A stretch of DNA of 64,000 bases from Diphasiastrum complanatum. Lineage: Eukaryota > Streptophyta > Lycopodiopsida > Lycopodiales > Lycopodiaceae. Below the pieces are notes generated by a model. The model worked only from the letters and a program-made list of their open reading frames with translations. It had not been told where the DNA came from and did no database searches. Numbering within the stretch: position 1 is the first letter of the stretch; each line of letters begins with the position of its first letter. The stretch covers positions 28,755,192 through 28,819,191 of the forward strand of contig CM055097.1 of assembly GCA_029204225.1 (NCBI GenBank). The letters are read 5' to 3'. Positions 32,662-46,598 of the stretch are shown here, piece after piece. Position numbers and translations under genes: made by a program.

Positions 32662-34108
32662 AATATCACTATTTCAATTTTCTGATGTAACTAGAGTATC
32701 AGTTAAAAGTGTATTGTAGCCATCTGAATAAAGAAAGCTTGTGTTTGTTTGAAAAGGGAAGTTTTTTGTATTTGATAACATAGCATATGCCGCATACCTA
32801 GATATCTTTAATAGTTGCTATTGCTTTCCCAATTTCATCCATGTACTCAAAACTCAAACGACATGTCAAATTTCTTGCTAGGGCAACCCTCAAATCTAGT
32901 TTACTTGGCTGGAGAAGATTACTACCTTGACTTATTGGCTTTTTCTTGCACCCTTATGCGCATGAGGGAAAGGAAACCAAAGTGCGGTCAATATGCTTAC
33001 AATCAGGAGATGCCCTACTGTTGTTTTAAATAACAAAGGAAACCTTGGATCAAACCACTGGCTGCGGCCACAATTGTCTTCGAGCCTATTGTATTCATGG
33101 TAAATATTTGACACCCTCCAATTGTATGTACATTTATGTTGTGGCTCTATGTATTCATGTATGTACATTTATGTTGTGGCTCTTTGTGTACCTTTAACTG
33201 CTTGATGCAACTCGCTTATTTATATCAAGGAAAATTCTCCGTGTCGTATGATGCTTGCTGTGTTTTGAACTACCTTTATATCAAATTTATCTGGTCAAAG
33301 TTTTTTTTTTCAAGTATAAGCCCTCCGCAAGTTTGTTCCTAGGAACTAAATTTGCGACATAGACTGGTACTTGTGTTTGTTGCTAGTGCATAATAAGTTA
33401 TTGTATGTAAGGTAAACAATCTAAAAATTCTTCATTCTTTTGTAATAACTAACTACTAAGACAAGTGACTCAACATATATCCTTGTATAAAGAGGGCAAA
33501 AAAAGTTTTCATATCATGAATTTCTTAAAATAAAGTCAACTTAATAGCATTATGATTTCAATGCATGCTAATATATTATTAACAAAATCTTTCACTATGA
33601 GGTTTATAATAGAAAAAGATAAGATGTAATAGCTACAATTTTGTGAATTTGCTATATGCTAAAGGCTTGGAGCTTGACTTCCACCATAAAAGTGACTCTT
33701 CTCAGGTGAAAGAGTTTGATGCCCAACATGACCCTATTCAGGATGCAACTCTTCCCTTCTTGAACACTTCTATTCTTGCATAGGTGAACAACCACATTTG
33801 TTTGTTCTTGCCTTTCCTCTTGACATGCTTGAAGATGAGATGAATGTGTCAACTTTCCATGCAATTTGTCATATATTGTTGGCTGCTTTTATTAATTTGT
33901 AGTTTATGCAAAAGTGGTGCTACTTTGTTGCTTATTATTTTAACTTAAGAATCAGAGCTTTTGAACTTTTTCTAGGTTGGATGAGGAATTGATGGATTGC
34001 GATCTGAACACTGAAACGTGAATATCGTGAATATTGAAATGCGAATATTGAAACATATCTCATAAATACTAAAACATGAATATCATGAATACTGAAACGT
34101 GAATACTC

Positions 34109-34318
34109 TGAATGCTGATTGTGAAACTCTGAATAATGATTGTGAAACTCTGAATACTAATCATGATAATCTAAATACTAATCGTGGAACTCTGAATACT
34201 GATCATGAAACTTTGAATATTGATCGTTAAACTTTAAATATTGATCGTGAAATTCTGAATATTGATCGTTATACTCTGAATATAGATTGCGATACTCGGA
34301 ATACTTTGATCGTGATAT
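34109..34318. repeat. 21-bp minisatellite, copy B
   Basis: Ten units, as in copy A. Confidence 0.9.
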
Positions 34319-35475
34319 ATTTTTAATGATGCAATTGTGAGTAAAAAATAGCAATCTTTCTAAATGCTAAAATTGTGAATTTTTTTAATATCGAATTTGA
34401 ATTTCAATAATTATATCAAACTATGAAATTAGTGAATACTCAATCTTGATATTCGTGGTTACTCTCATGAATATCTATGATGAAAATTTTGTGAGTTTAA
34501 TCGTGAAATTAACGATAAGATTTATCACTACTTTCTTCAATACATAGACAATAAATTATGATATTCATTTTTTACAATTGTGAATGTGCATCATAAAATT
34601 GTAAATATTACATCGTGGAATTTACTACTACTTTTGTGAATATTAATTTTGAAATTTTTATATTAAGTACAAAACTACAAATACTTAATTTTTTCCTTTT
34701 GTCGTTATTTCTAAAAAATGATTGCAATATTGTAAACCTACTATTTTAGAGCTTATGCATAATCTTGTGACTATTGATACTGAGTTTGTGACATGATAAA
34801 TACTCAAATATAAAAATAATTAAGATTATTTGTTAAGTTAGAAAATGACCAAACAATTTTCATCCTACAAAATGATCATTTCTCTTATCAAAGATTTACA
34901 AGTCTCAAAACACCACAATAATGGCAAGGCCTTGCCATAATGGTGAAATTATTGAATTGAAAAGACAAAATTCTTTTATTTGAGATTCAAACAAATCCAT
35001 TTATTAGCTTTTTCACTAAAAAGATAATAATCGGTAACTTAAGTCATAATGAAATTCATTTGTTTCTTTTTAACATTTTTGCAAAAGCTTGTTGTGGGTA
35101 TTTTGCGTGTATAGATAAAATAGCCAGAAGTAGTGGAAATAAGTTGCGAGGGCTTGTAAATAATTTATTTTTGGATAAACTAGACGTCGGGCCATGTAAT
35201 TAAGATAATATTAGAAGACCAAAGTTTAAGTTCTCTAAGTTTTGTAATTAGCAAAAGTCAAAGTGGTGGTAGGTGGGGTGTGCTTCCTTGTGCACCATAG
35301 ATTAGTTTGTGTTTCTTTTGAAGGGTTAGGATTTCAATCCTACCTTCTTGCAAGTAGCCAATAGGAAGCAAGGGCCAGGGCCACTCTAAAGATAAAAAGG
35401 CAATTCTTGTAGACCAGTTTACATTGTAATTGAGAGGAGGAAATTCTACCACTTTGGAGAGCCAAACATCCTCAC

Positions 35476-35685
35476 GTGCTAATCATGTTCAGACAGATCA
35501 TTTTGAAGGAGGGATTGTCCATTGATCCTTCAAAGATTGAAGTCATAAAAAACATGAGATTTTCAAAATTTGTGAAAGGAATGTAGACGTTTTTGGGCAT
35601 GACGGGCTTTCACCGCCACTATATCTATGCGTATGCAGACAAAACTCATATCTTGTATGAGGTTCTTAGGAAGGGGGCCGTTTAC
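35476..35685 (+). pseudogene. Ty3/gypsy RT end / RNase H connection, copy B
   Basis: Same fragment as in copy A, including the TAG stop within 'GM*TFLG' that copy C lacks. It is interrupted by the copia solo LTR that follows. Confidence 0.85.
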
Positions 35686-35690
35686 AAAGT

Positions 35691-36381
35691 TGTGAAAAAT
35701 TGCCTACATTGGCAAATCTAGCCATGTAGAATATTGTACATTTTGTCAATATTGTTTGTTGGTTACTTGAATGGCCAAAGTGCCACTTGTACATACACAC
35801 CTAAAGTAGGTTACCACGAGTCAAGAGGAGTGGTCGTGTCTATTTGGTAGTGATTCCTACTTTGTAGGATCTAGACCATGATTTATGATGAGATTTGTAC
35901 CTACCATGCACCTACCAAGCATGACTCTTGGATCTAGGCTAGGGTTTTCACATTAGGGCAAGAAAGTGGAGTCTACTTCCTTATTACATGCTGGATTTTC
36001 ACCTAACTTTGCAAAGGAAGTGTGTTTTACTATGTATTTCCATTCTCCATAGTGAGAAGATAGAAACTTTTTGGAGCCTCAAGGAGAAACTCGAGTTTCC
36101 TCTCATTGTATGGTGATTACTCTATTTTTCCAATAAAACCCAGCTTTGGCACTTTGTAAACACTGTCTACAGGCCGTACTACAGCCTTATTTCCACACGT
36201 GTGGAGTTGGATTAGACTATTTGATCAATGCTTTGATTGTCTATACTTGTTTCCTATCAAGCTGTTAAACTAGATCTTGTTTTATGATGACTAGTTTCTG
36301 ATAGATTGTTTAACAAGCATACAATCACCTTGTGGATCATTCAAAGATCCATTTATGGTCCTTAGTACTGTACTTTTCACA
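35691..36381 (+). repeat. Solo LTR of copia family 2, copy B, with intact target duplication
   Basis: 691 bp, TGTGAAAA to TTTTCACA, flanked by AAAGT on both sides (35686-35690 and 36382-36386). Here the 5-bp duplication is perfect, which fixes the LTR ends in all copies. Removing the LTR and one AAAGT puts the gypsy frame back in register. Confidence 0.95.
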
Positions 36382-36386
36382 AAAGT

Positions 36387-36525
36387 GACCATTAAGCGGT
36401 ATAAGGTGTTCTGTGATCTAATACATGCCTTAATTAATGCACCCATTTTGTGACCGTCGGATTGGAGCAAACCATTTTATATACATTACGATGCATCTCA
36501 AGTAGCTGTTGGGTGCATGGTTTAG
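36387..36525 (+). pseudogene. Ty3/gypsy RNase H fragment, copy B
   Basis: Same as copy A 11738-11876, with the RNase H start ('YIHYDASQVAVG') and the same stops. Confidence 0.85.
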
Positions 36526-36841
36526 TACTCCGTATTATCCTAGGGGTACATAATTCATGATCCCTTTATATATCATATATAAATATATATATGATACAAT
36601 GAGATTATAGTTAAAATAAAACTTAAACAACAAGGGAGAAAAACAACAAGGCAGTAGCCTGCTATCATCTTTCATCGAAGATAGCCTCACACTTGACCTG
36701 GCTACACTCTCCCATCTATCCAACAACTTATTATGTGGAAGACATTGCTCAACCATGATAGTTCTAGTATATTATTCGTATGATCCTAATGCTCAAGTGA
36801 TTGATCCAAATGTCCTGATCTACGATCCAAACTAAGATGTG

Positions 36842-37709
36842 TTTGTAACACAACAATTTTTAGCAATACGTGGGTGTTTTGTCTGTGCAGGTAAACATCC
36901 TAGCATTCGTTGCCCATAACAACTTCATTTTCCACCAACTTGTGAAAATTGTGGCATTGAACACCATGTTAAGGATTGCCCTTCACGATCTAAACCTGCC
37001 ACTCTTGACTGCTTCATGCAAGTAGAAACTCTGCCAGCATGGGTCATGATTCGAGCACAACAACACCAAGCCACTACCATTGCACCCATCAGAACCCAGA
37101 AGCACTTCATACCCCTGAGTGCATGTTCTATGTCCATTGTATACCCTCAACCATCCGAAGAAATTAGCCTGAATCACAAATACCATCAGCAGATTCAAAA
37201 TCTAGACCAACACTCTTCCACCTGCCATAGAGTGCCCCACACATCTCTCGAGAATAAAACTCTAGGGAGATCTGTTACAAGCCAACGTCACACTTTCCTT
37301 CCACGTTTTATGGAAGCATGCAGGTCAATGAAAACAACAATTCCAATCCACTGAAACCACCACCCTTGACGAGCTTCCTGAAATGCCATTACACCTAACC
37401 AATCCACTCAGTGAAAGGGGCAATATCAAGATTCCAGCAACTGATCGCCAATCCTGAGAAGTATTAGTTGTGTTAGATGGTGGCTCAGGTGTCAATATCA
37501 TCTCCACGTCTCTCATGCTGGAATGGAACTTGAAAGACAAACTCACCAAATTCACTTGTCAGCTTAGGATGGCCGATCAAAGTGTCGTCCGAATTACGGA
37601 TTTTCTTCCACAAATTATGATTAAATTGGGAGGCCTAAAATTCACCATAGACCTGGTTGTATTTGATATTCCTGGTAACGCCTATTCTTATGAGTTACTG
37701 CTTGGTTGA
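36842..37709 (+). pseudogene. Ty3/gypsy gag C-terminus and protease, copy B
   Basis: Same zinc knuckles and aspartic protease remnant as copy A (protease at 37470-37709, 'LDGGSGVNIIS'). There are two single-base changes in the gag part relative to A (near 37054 and 37122). The homology to A ends shortly after, at 37896. Confidence 0.8.
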
Positions 37710-37892
37710 CCATGGCTCACCAATGCAAAGGTCGTTCAAGAATGGAGCAAAGGGTAGTCACTTTTGGTTATAGAGAGAGCTCCGTTACCATTGCTTCATC
37801 TGGAAAACTCAAACCAGCCCGATGTGAAAGATTCAACTAGTTTAGTCATATTTGCTACATTTCTTTATATGGCAAATTGAGGCCAACTTTAT

Positions 37893-37935
37893 ATTAAAAG
37901 ATTGTTGCATCACCTAAAGTGGAACTTCACTTGAT
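37893..37935. other. Templated filler at the B/C junction
   Basis: These 43 bases are identical to 24813-24855, single-copy DNA 13 kb to the left and in the same orientation. On the left it overlaps copy B by a 4-base microhomology (ATTA); on the right it passes straight into copy C at the equivalent of A 2160. Such copied filler is typical of template-switching or end-joining repair. Confidence 0.9.
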
Positions 37936-38704
37936 TTCTTCCATTTCGACTTGAGGAGATGCTGTAATGTATTTGCTTGTTAATCAGGTTGCTTGGCTGC
38001 ATTCTTCGATTTGAGAATTTGGCAATCTTGGATCTCATGGTTATTGAGTTTGCAATAACTGCAAAACATCTTCTTCTTTGACGAATGTGGATTTGATGAT
38101 TGTTGATGACTTTGAATCTATTTTTGATTCGATGCTCGAAGCTTTTCTACATCTGTCATTTCAAACCCTTGTTGACATATAGAGCATGAGACAAAGAGGT
38201 AGATGAAGTGTCTTAACTTCTTTGATTATCTTCTTGCAGCAACATAGCGATAACTCTGGTAAGAGTTAAATCTGAGTGTATTGTGATGACCATCACCCAG
38301 TTCTAATATGTAGAGGGCATGCTTGAAAGCAATGTCATTATTGTGTCTTGAGCGTCTAATACTGATCTGACAGTGGCCATCTATTGTAAGAGATTCTTAA
38401 ACTGGTTAATATGATTCTGAAGAGAAACACCATTTGACATCGTGAGTGTGAAGAATCTCCTTCGAACATGTAACTTAGTTACGTCTCTCACATCATATAG
38501 TGAGCTCTGGATGTCCCAAACTTCTATTGAAGTTTTAGCTTCACCTATGTGGCCAATTTGAGTATATGATATATTGAGTATAAAAAGCGCGAAAGCTTTA
38601 CCATCCTTCAATTTTAATTTTGAGTCTTCTATTTCATCTTCAGGTTTCACTTCGATACTTGTAACAACATCCCATAACTCGTTGGTGATTAGCAAGGTCT
38701 TCAT
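37936..38704 (-). pseudogene. Copia family 1 gag and zinc knuckle, copy C
   Basis: Only the 5' part of the family 1 element remains: gag of the UBN2 type (38381-38704) and the region of the zinc knuckle. The protease, integrase and RT lie beyond the filler junction and are absent. One Leu-to-Val change separates its gag from copy A. Confidence 0.87.
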
Positions 38705-38975
38705 CTTAAATTTTCACAAATGATAATTGGATCCATTCAGCTTGTGTCTGCGATAAGACCAGCTTTACTTTGAGAATCCATCTGGAACGTAGTCTGTTGA
38801 TTGTATCAATGACGCTAAGATGTAGTGATGGCAAAAACATGAAATCAATTCTCTGATACTTAAAGGATGAAAGGATTTGAAGAATATGATATCAATTTGA
38901 TATCGCGAAAGATATTAGTATTAAGGCTTTTTGCTCTGATATCGATATAGTATCAGGCCTTGAAGAAGAATCAAT

Positions 38976-38987
38976 GCTTTGATACCA
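38976..38987 (-). other. Primer-binding site of copia family 1, copy C
   Basis: The minus strand reads TGGTATCAAAGC and abuts the LTR at 38988. The leader here has a single copy of the sequence that is tandemly doubled in copy A. Confidence 0.88.
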
Positions 38988-40052
38988 TGTCGAAAATATG
39001 TGAGTGATGGAATGCGAACACTTCCTACTTCCAATGCATGACTACGCCTATAAAAAATTGAACAAAGCAGTAGTGATGTAAATCACGTTCAATATTTAGC
39101 AGCTAACTTTCGCTAGATACTAAGTGATTATGTAGCCAAACATAAAGTATTCAATTCTCCGACAATTTCTATCAGTTACAAAAGCAATACAGAAATGCAT
39201 GCATTCTGACACAAACTAAACGCAATAAGAAAATAGTATTGATTTTAAAAAAAAAGATCAGATGCTAATGAGTGCAAGACAATAGCAGATAGAAACCATG
39301 CACTCTAAAGCTGTCTCTGAGTAACTGAGAATAAGTCTGAAATAAACAACTCTGCTGATAAGCAGTAGCACAATAGCAATTCTAAAATAAATCTCTAAAA
39401 AACTGAACTAGAATGCTCAAGAGAGTTCAAGCTTGAAAGCTTGATAGAGAGCTAACAACAATACTTTCTGATTATGAATGATCTGCTTGATGAGAGCGCA
39501 AGAAGCATCGTGTAATAACGCTCAACTCCTTCACAATTCACAATAACATTGATCTTGACTTGATCATTGATAATGAGATGTATGAACAACTAATTTATAC
39601 TAGGTCATCAAATGCAATTGCCAGATGGCTGGAGTCCACTGACATTCATCTAGGTCTTCTCAGAAGTTGCTTGCTGACAAGTGGTGACAATTGGCCGTAA
39701 ATAGTGTGTCTGCATAAATGAACATAAACTGTCATTATGCATAAATGAATGTAAACTGCCCCAAGTGAAAAATGCAACACTACATTTTTACTCGTAATTT
39801 CTGCAGGTGAAAAGTGTGAAACAGATGACACTGCATTTTTGCACGTAATTCCTGACAGACAAAAAATGCAAAAAAGACAACACTGCATTTTTACACATAA
39901 TTTCTGATAGGCGAAAAATGCGAAAAAGGTGACACTACATTCTTACATGCAATTTCTGACAGGCAGAAGATGCGAGGAAGGTGAAACTGCATTTTTATAC
40001 GAGATTCCTAACAGGCGCCATTGTCGGGTTTGCAGAGAGAGAAAATACGACA
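38988..40052 (-). repeat. 5' LTR of copia family 1, copy C
   Basis: Ends TGTCG and CGACA as in copy A, with the 52-bp tandem repeats at 39781-40017. Confidence 0.7.
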
Positions 40053-41291
40053 CTGTTGTCAAACTCCATATATTTCTACAGCCTATGTAAAACACTTGTA
40101 AATCTGTAGACTGTATAAAAACATGGGAAAATCTGCAGAATTGGACAAATAGTTGGATGAAGATTAAAAACCGATTAGTCGATTAGTAGGAAGGAGAATA
40201 ATCCATCATCTCAATTTGAGAAATATCGAGACTAGTTTTTTGGAGTGCTGAAAAGGGGTGGAACAATTTGATTTTGCAATTCGGTCCATTCTGCATCCCA
40301 TCTTTAGCTACATTAGCTAGCAGTTTCAACCGTGAACTTTTGTGTAGGGTAGACTGTCTACCATAAGAGTTGTCAGCCATTTCGAGTGAATTCGGATTCT
40401 CAAAAGTCTTGCTATCATACTCATAGGTTTTGCTATCACTAGTTTTTTAGTTGAGAGAGGAAACTGATTTGGATGAAGTGTAAAACCCAATCCTTCTAAG
40501 TTGCATAGTATATGGATTGTCAGTAAATCCTTTATTTAGGAGATTCTTTCATTTGGATCACTTCAGCAAAAGTCGCTAATAACATGTCTGCAATGAGAGC
40601 TAGGAGGGAAGTTGTCTTCTTTAGAGGAGCTTAATAACGAGCTTGTGCTTCTAGATTTTCCTAGAGTAGGAATGCCAAAACCAGAGGGAGATTTGATCAC
40701 CGCCAATGAAGAGGATCTAGGGGATCTTTTCTTATGAACCACCAATTGGTACTGATCAATAGTAGATGGAGAGCAGGAGCACTCCGCACACAAGTAGCTT
40801 GAAAGACTAAAGCAAGTCTTGCAAAAGGCAAAAAAAGAGACAAAATAAACAGGTTATTCGAAATAACCAGCTCCATCAAATATGTGAAGACAAGAGGGGA
40901 TAGCATCAGCCAACTTCCAAAGAATGCAAGCCTTAACGTGAGGTGAGAATTTGGAGTTAAAGTCAGATCCACAATGTCTATAACCTCTCCAAGGTTGGAA
41001 AGGAGACTGAAGAGGAGACATTTAAACTTGACAAGAAAAAAAGGAAGAGAGATATGAATCAGAAGATGAGATAGACTCAACGTTCAAAACGCTGAAAGTC
41101 TTTCTGAACTTGAAGATCGAAACCCCAGAGTGTTAGATATGTATGGTGAAGCTAGTAACATCAGTTTATTGTTGGCTATTTTCTTTCCTCCTTAGCCACC
41201 TCATACCTAGAAAATAAGGTTCACGAATTTCGTGCTGAATCAGCGTTAGCTGTCTACAAACTGGCACCAGCCAAATCATCCCACCAGGCAT

Positions 41292-41726
41292 CTACTTCAC
41301 ATAGTCGTAGGCGAGTATGCAGCGAGATAGTTTCACCCCAATCACCTCCCACATCTCGTCAACGGACTTAGCCACCATCATCAACTGTGCTGCTAGCCAC
41401 TCTAAACTTCCCATCCCCCCATCCTCTACAACCACCTTCGCCATTGATTCCTCGCAAGTGCCTTCTGTGACTATTGGCTCCATCGTCCAAGTCATAGAAG
41501 CATGATCCACCTCTCCATCACATTCTACTGTGATGTCTCCATCAACATAGAGGCTGAAGAACAGTTTGTTATGTCTTAGAGCCCTGAGCCTTTTGATCCC
41601 AACTCTTTTGGAATGGAATTCAATTTGTTCCAACACGCCTCTCAAACCTTGGATTCTACACACAGTCAGATCAAGTACCGGATCCAGCACCAAAAATTCC
41701 AAGCACCAGACACCATCGCAATCCAA
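41292..41726 (-). CDS. Unrecognised 144-codon ORF, copy C
   Basis: Same frame as the copy A ORF at 5533-5943 but with a longer N-terminus, because a single C-for-T difference at 41707 removes a stop. No domain is recognised. Confidence 0.3.
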   Translation of the reverse strand: MDCDGVWCLEFLVLDPVLDLTVCRIQGLRGVLEQIEFHSKRVGIKRLRALRHNKLFFSLYVDGDITVECDGEVDHASMTWTMEPIVTEGTCEESMAKVVVEDGGMGSLEWLAAQLMMVAKSVDEMWEVIGVKLSRCILAYDYVK

Positions 41727-42185
41727 TCTGTGGCCAAATCACTAAAGACATTTGATGCGCAAGTCCCAAACGAGTTTGAAGGTGATGACACATTTGAAGA
41801 GGAAAATCCACAAGCAAAACTTCAAGACAAGTCACAGTCACCTGTGGGATCAGTTCCTGTTGTTGCAACAACCACAGTACCGCCAGTCTATCTTGATTAT
41901 GGTGACATCTTAAAAATTCATACACACCTAGGATGGATGATCCAAAATATGATAGAGGGGAAATCTACCATGGAAAAGCAGATTTTGAATCTTGGCTCGA
42001 AGAACACTTTGATCAGTCAAAAGCTGATCCAGATCAACCGGGAGCTGTAGATCATGAAGCAGCACGAAGCCAAGTCTGAGAGTCTCAAAAAGACCAAGAA
42101 GCAAGAGAATTACGTTGCCAAGCTCCATAATGCTCTGATCAACGCTCAAGATCAAGTAGACAAAGCTGTCCAAAATGCCAAGTAG
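41613..42185 (+). pseudogene. Hydrophilic coiled-coil (gag-like?) remnant, copy C
   Basis: The least damaged version. CAG (Gln) stands where A and B have TAG, so the first open part runs 145 codons to TAG at 42048-42050, and the frame is then open again to 42183. This indicates a longer ancestral protein that was already broken at the second stop. Confidence 0.48.
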
Positions 42186-42223
42186 CAGGTTCTCCTATTG
42201 TAGGGTCAATTACATGTGTTTTC

Positions 42224-42224
<1 letters not shown>

Positions 42225-42305
<81 letters not shown>
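42225..42305. repeat. GA microsatellite, copy C
   Basis: 81 bp of (GA)n. Confidence 0.98.
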
Positions 42306-42308
<3 letters not shown>

Positions 42309-43501
42309 TATCTCAAAAGTTAGAATAGAGAAATATTGAAAGTAGTGAAATTAGAATTTCGAAGTCAAAACATAGAAATATTGAGATGGCTATCAAATGT
42401 TGCATGTATGTACCATCCACACGCTACATGTAGAGGACGAAGATTATGCTAAATATCAAGAAAAGAAAAGTAGGGGAGTGTAAGGATTTTTGCCTTCTAT
42501 GAACCTCAATTGAGCCTTGAGGTCATGAGGCCTATCTTCAAAAAGTAGAGGTTAGAGGAGAAATTCATATTCTTTCCAAATCCTTAAAACATCGAAGATC
42601 AAATGTAAACGGGAGGACAAATGTTGATTTGTGGATAGACTTGAAAACTTTCCATTATGAGGATTTATGGTTTTGAAAGATTGGATCACTAGGCATGTGG
42701 TAGTGGTAGTAGTGCTATGTTGATTTGATGAAGATGAGCCAACCAAGAATTTTAGTGATGGTTTGCTATTCTATATTCAATGTTGAAGGATGAGATGTGT
42801 GAATGAAAGAGAGAGGGCTAAGAAATGGTATCTACTTACAAGAATGGTTTGGATAATGGATCGAAATTTGTTAACACCTCAAAAATTTTGTCTAGATTGT
42901 CCATCCTTGTGGTGCATGAGTTGTTTATATGAGGATATTATTTTGTCTCTTTGAGTTTCAAATGGTCCATTATACTTGTTATCCTGAATTCATTTTGCTT
43001 GTGACATTTGGGAATAATCTTGCCATTTCTATGCAAGAAAAGTGAAATCCAACATGTACATAGACTACTTCCACCTCAGCATGATTATGTTCGCACTGCC
43101 ATAGCAAAAGTTGGAGCTTAGAAAGTATATTGAGGACAAGATTTTGATATTGCAAGACCAACTTGAAAGCCTGGTACTCCATTACTATTAACCTTATTTC
43201 ATGTACTTGTACTTACTAGTTTTCCTTCAAAGCCAATCATATTTAAGATCTATTTTATAATCATGTTGTAATTTTTGAGAGAACATAGCAATCATGCTCG
43301 TTGTTTCAAAGATGTCATTTATAACCATGCACGTGAATATTGTAATGCCTTTTGTAAGAAACAGATGGTGAGCAGATTGCTTTGGTGATGAGCATAGTTC
43401 TCGTTAGGCATGCACCGAGCTATTTGGTAGTGTGTAGTAGCAAATCCGTTAAAGAATGAAAGTCCACAACCATCCTGGCATGGTGATGCCCTCGGATAAT
43501 A

Positions 43502-43777
43502 GGCTAAACACATGGTTTGGTGGTACAACATGGATTGTCAAATACAATACCTTTCTTGGGTAGAAATACACTACCTTTTTATTGGAGGAGCTACTCCCAC
43601 TACTTACCCCCCAATACTCCAAGAGGGTAGGCCCATCATTACTAGGGATATCTTCATTGCATTAACTCGTGGGTATCATCAAGCTCCATCCCAAATCCCC
43701 AAAAGGTGAAATGTACTACCAAAAAGTACAATGAAAAATGAGTTTTTCTTTTGTACCACCAAACCATGCTTTTAGCC
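43502..43777. mobile_element. MITE, 276 bp, copy C
   Basis: Same inverted ends and flanking AATA as the other copies. Confidence 0.85.
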
Positions 43778-45223
43778 AATATCACTATTTCAATTTTCTG
43801 ATGTAACTAGAGTATCAGTTAAAAGAGTATTGTAGCCATCTGAATAAAGAAAGCTTGTGTTTGTTTGAAAAGGGAAGTTTTTTGTATTTGATAACATAGC
43901 ATATGCCGCATACCTAGATATCTTTAATAGTTGCTATTTCTTTCCCAATTTCATCCATGTACTCAAAACTCAAACGACATGTCAAATTTCTTGCTAGGGC
44001 AACCTCAAATCTAGTTTACTTGGCTGGAGAAGATTACTACCTTGACTTATTGGCTTTTTCTTGCACCCTTATGCGCATGAGGGAAAGGAAACCAAAGTGC
44101 GGTCAATATGCTTACAATCAGGAGATGCCCTACTGTTGTTTTAAATAACAAAGGAAACCTTGGATCAAACCACTGGCTGCGGCCACAATTGTCTTCGAGC
44201 CTATTGTATTCATGGTAAATATTTGACACCCTCCAATTGTATGTACATTTATGTTGTGGCTCTATGTATTCATGTATGTACATTTATGTTGTGGCTCTTT
44301 GTGTACCTTTAACTGCTTGATGCAACTCGCTTATTTATATAAAGGAAAATTCTCCGTGTCGTATGATGCTTGCTGTGTTTTGAACTACCTTTATATCAAA
44401 TTTATCTGGTCAAAGTTTTTTTTTTCAAGTATAAGCCCTCCGCAAGTTTGTTCCTAGGAACTAAATTTGCGACATAGACTGGTACTTGTGTTTGTTGCTA
44501 GTGCATAATAAGTTATTGTATGTAAGGTAAACAATCTAAAAATTCTTCATTCTTTTGTAATAACTAACTACTAAGACAAGTGACTCAACATATATCCTTG
44601 TATAAAGAGGGCAAAAAAAGTTTTCATATCATGAATTTCTTAAAATAAAGTCAACTTAATAGCATTATGATTTCAATGCATGCTAATATATTATTAACAA
44701 AATCTTTCACTATGAGGTTTATAATAGAAAAAGATAAGATGTAATAGCTACAATTTTGTGAATTTGCTATATGCTAAAGGCTTGGAGCTTGACTTCCACC
44801 ATAAAAGTGACTCTTCTCAGGTGAAAGAGTTTGATGCCCAACATGACCCTATTCAGGATGCAACTCTTCCCTTCTTGAACACTTCTATTCTTGCATAGGT
44901 GAACAACCACATTTGTTTGTTCTTGCCTTTCCTCTTGACATGCTTGAAGATGAGATGAATGTGTCAACTTTCCATGCAATTTGTCATATATTGTTGGCTG
45001 CTTTTATTAATTTGTAGTTTATGCAAAAGTGGTGCTACTTTGTTGCTTATTATTTTAACTTAAGAATCAGAGCTTTTGAACTTTTTCTAGGTTGGATGAG
45101 AAATTGATGGATTGCGATCTGAACACTGAAACGTGAATATCGTGAATATTGAAATGCGAATATTGAAACATATCTCATAAATACTAAAACATGAATATCA
45201 TGAATACTGAAACGTGAATACTC

Positions 45224-45433
45224 TGAATGCTGATTGTGAAACTCTGAATAATGATTGTGAAACTCTGAATACTAATTATGATAATCTAAATACTAATCGT
45301 GGAACTCTGAATACTGATCATGAAACTTTGAATATTGATCGTTAAACTTTAAATATTGATCGTGAAATTCTGAATATTGATCGCTATACTCTGAATATAG
45401 ATTGCGATACTCGGAATACTTTGATCGTGATAT
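45224..45433. repeat. 21-bp minisatellite, copy C
   Basis: Ten units, with a few substitutions relative to A and B. Confidence 0.9.
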
Positions 45434-46598
45434 ATTTTTAATGATGCAATTGTGAGTAAAAAATAGCAATCTTTCTAAATGCTAAAATTGTGAATTTTTT
45501 TAATATCGAATTTGAATTTCAATAATTATATCAAACTATGAAATTAGTGAATACTCAATCTTGATATTCGTGGTTACTCTCATGAATATCTATGATGAAA
45601 ATTTTGTGAGTTTAATCGTGAAATTAACGATAAGATTTATCACTTCTTTCTTCAATACATAGACAATAAATTATGATATTCATTTTTTACAATTGTGAAT
45701 GTGCATCATAAAATTGTAAATATTACATCGTGGAATTTACTACTACTTTTGTGAATATTAATTTTGAAATTTTTATATTAAGTACAAAACTACAAATACT
45801 TAATTTTTTCCTTTTGTCGTTATTTCTAAAAAATGATTGCAATATTGTAAACCTACTATTTTAGAACTTATGCATAATCTTGTGACTATTGATACTGAGT
45901 TTGTGACATGATAAATACTCAAATATAAAAATAATTAAGATTATTTGTTAAGTTAGAAAATGACCAAACAATTTTCATCCTACAAAATGATCATTTCTCA
46001 TATCAAAGATTTACAAGTCTCAAAACACCACAATAATGGCAAGGCCTTGCCATAATGGTGAAATTATTGAATTGAAAAGACAAAATAATTATATCTTTTA
46101 TTTGAGATTCAAACAAATCCATTTATTAGCTTTTTCACTAAAAAGATAATAATCGGTAACTTAAGTCATAATGAAATTCATTTGTTTCTTTTTAACATTT
46201 TTGCAAAAGCTTGTTGTGGGTATTTTGCATGTATAGATTAAATAGCCGGAAGTAGTGGAAATAAGTTGCGAGGGCTTGTAAATAATTTATTTTTGGATAA
46301 ACTAGACGTCGGGCCATGTAATTAAGATAATATTAGAAGACCAAAGTTTAAGTTCTCTAAGTTTTGTAATTAGTCAAAAGTCAAAGTGGTGGTAGGTGGG
46401 GTGTGCTTCCTTGTGCACCATAGATTAGTTTGTGTTTCTTTTGAAGGGTTAGGATTTCAATCCTACCTTCTTGCAAATAGCCAATAGGAAGCAAGGGCCA
46501 GGGCCACTCCAAAGATAAAAAGGCAACTCTTGTAGACCAGTTTACATTGTAATTGAGAGGAGGAAATTCTACCACTTTGGAGAGCCAAACATCCTCAC

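Larger units (their letters stand above)
25856..37896. repeat. Composite repeat unit, copy B
   Basis: 25856-28462 matches 51661-54243 of copy D; 28463-37896 matches copy A from position 1 to 13231, except that A 650-4523 is missing. The left edge is sharp: both B and D begin at TTCATGTAAAGATAAGCC, while their left neighbours are unrelated (single-copy DNA here, copia RNase H in D). The right edge is a 43-bp filler leading to copy C. Confidence 0.9.

Noticed and set aside
25856-37896. The composite unit as a single Helitron
   Set aside because: No TC start after A, no 3' CTRR hairpin, no Rep/Helicase; the contents are nested LTR debris and the copies have different right edges.
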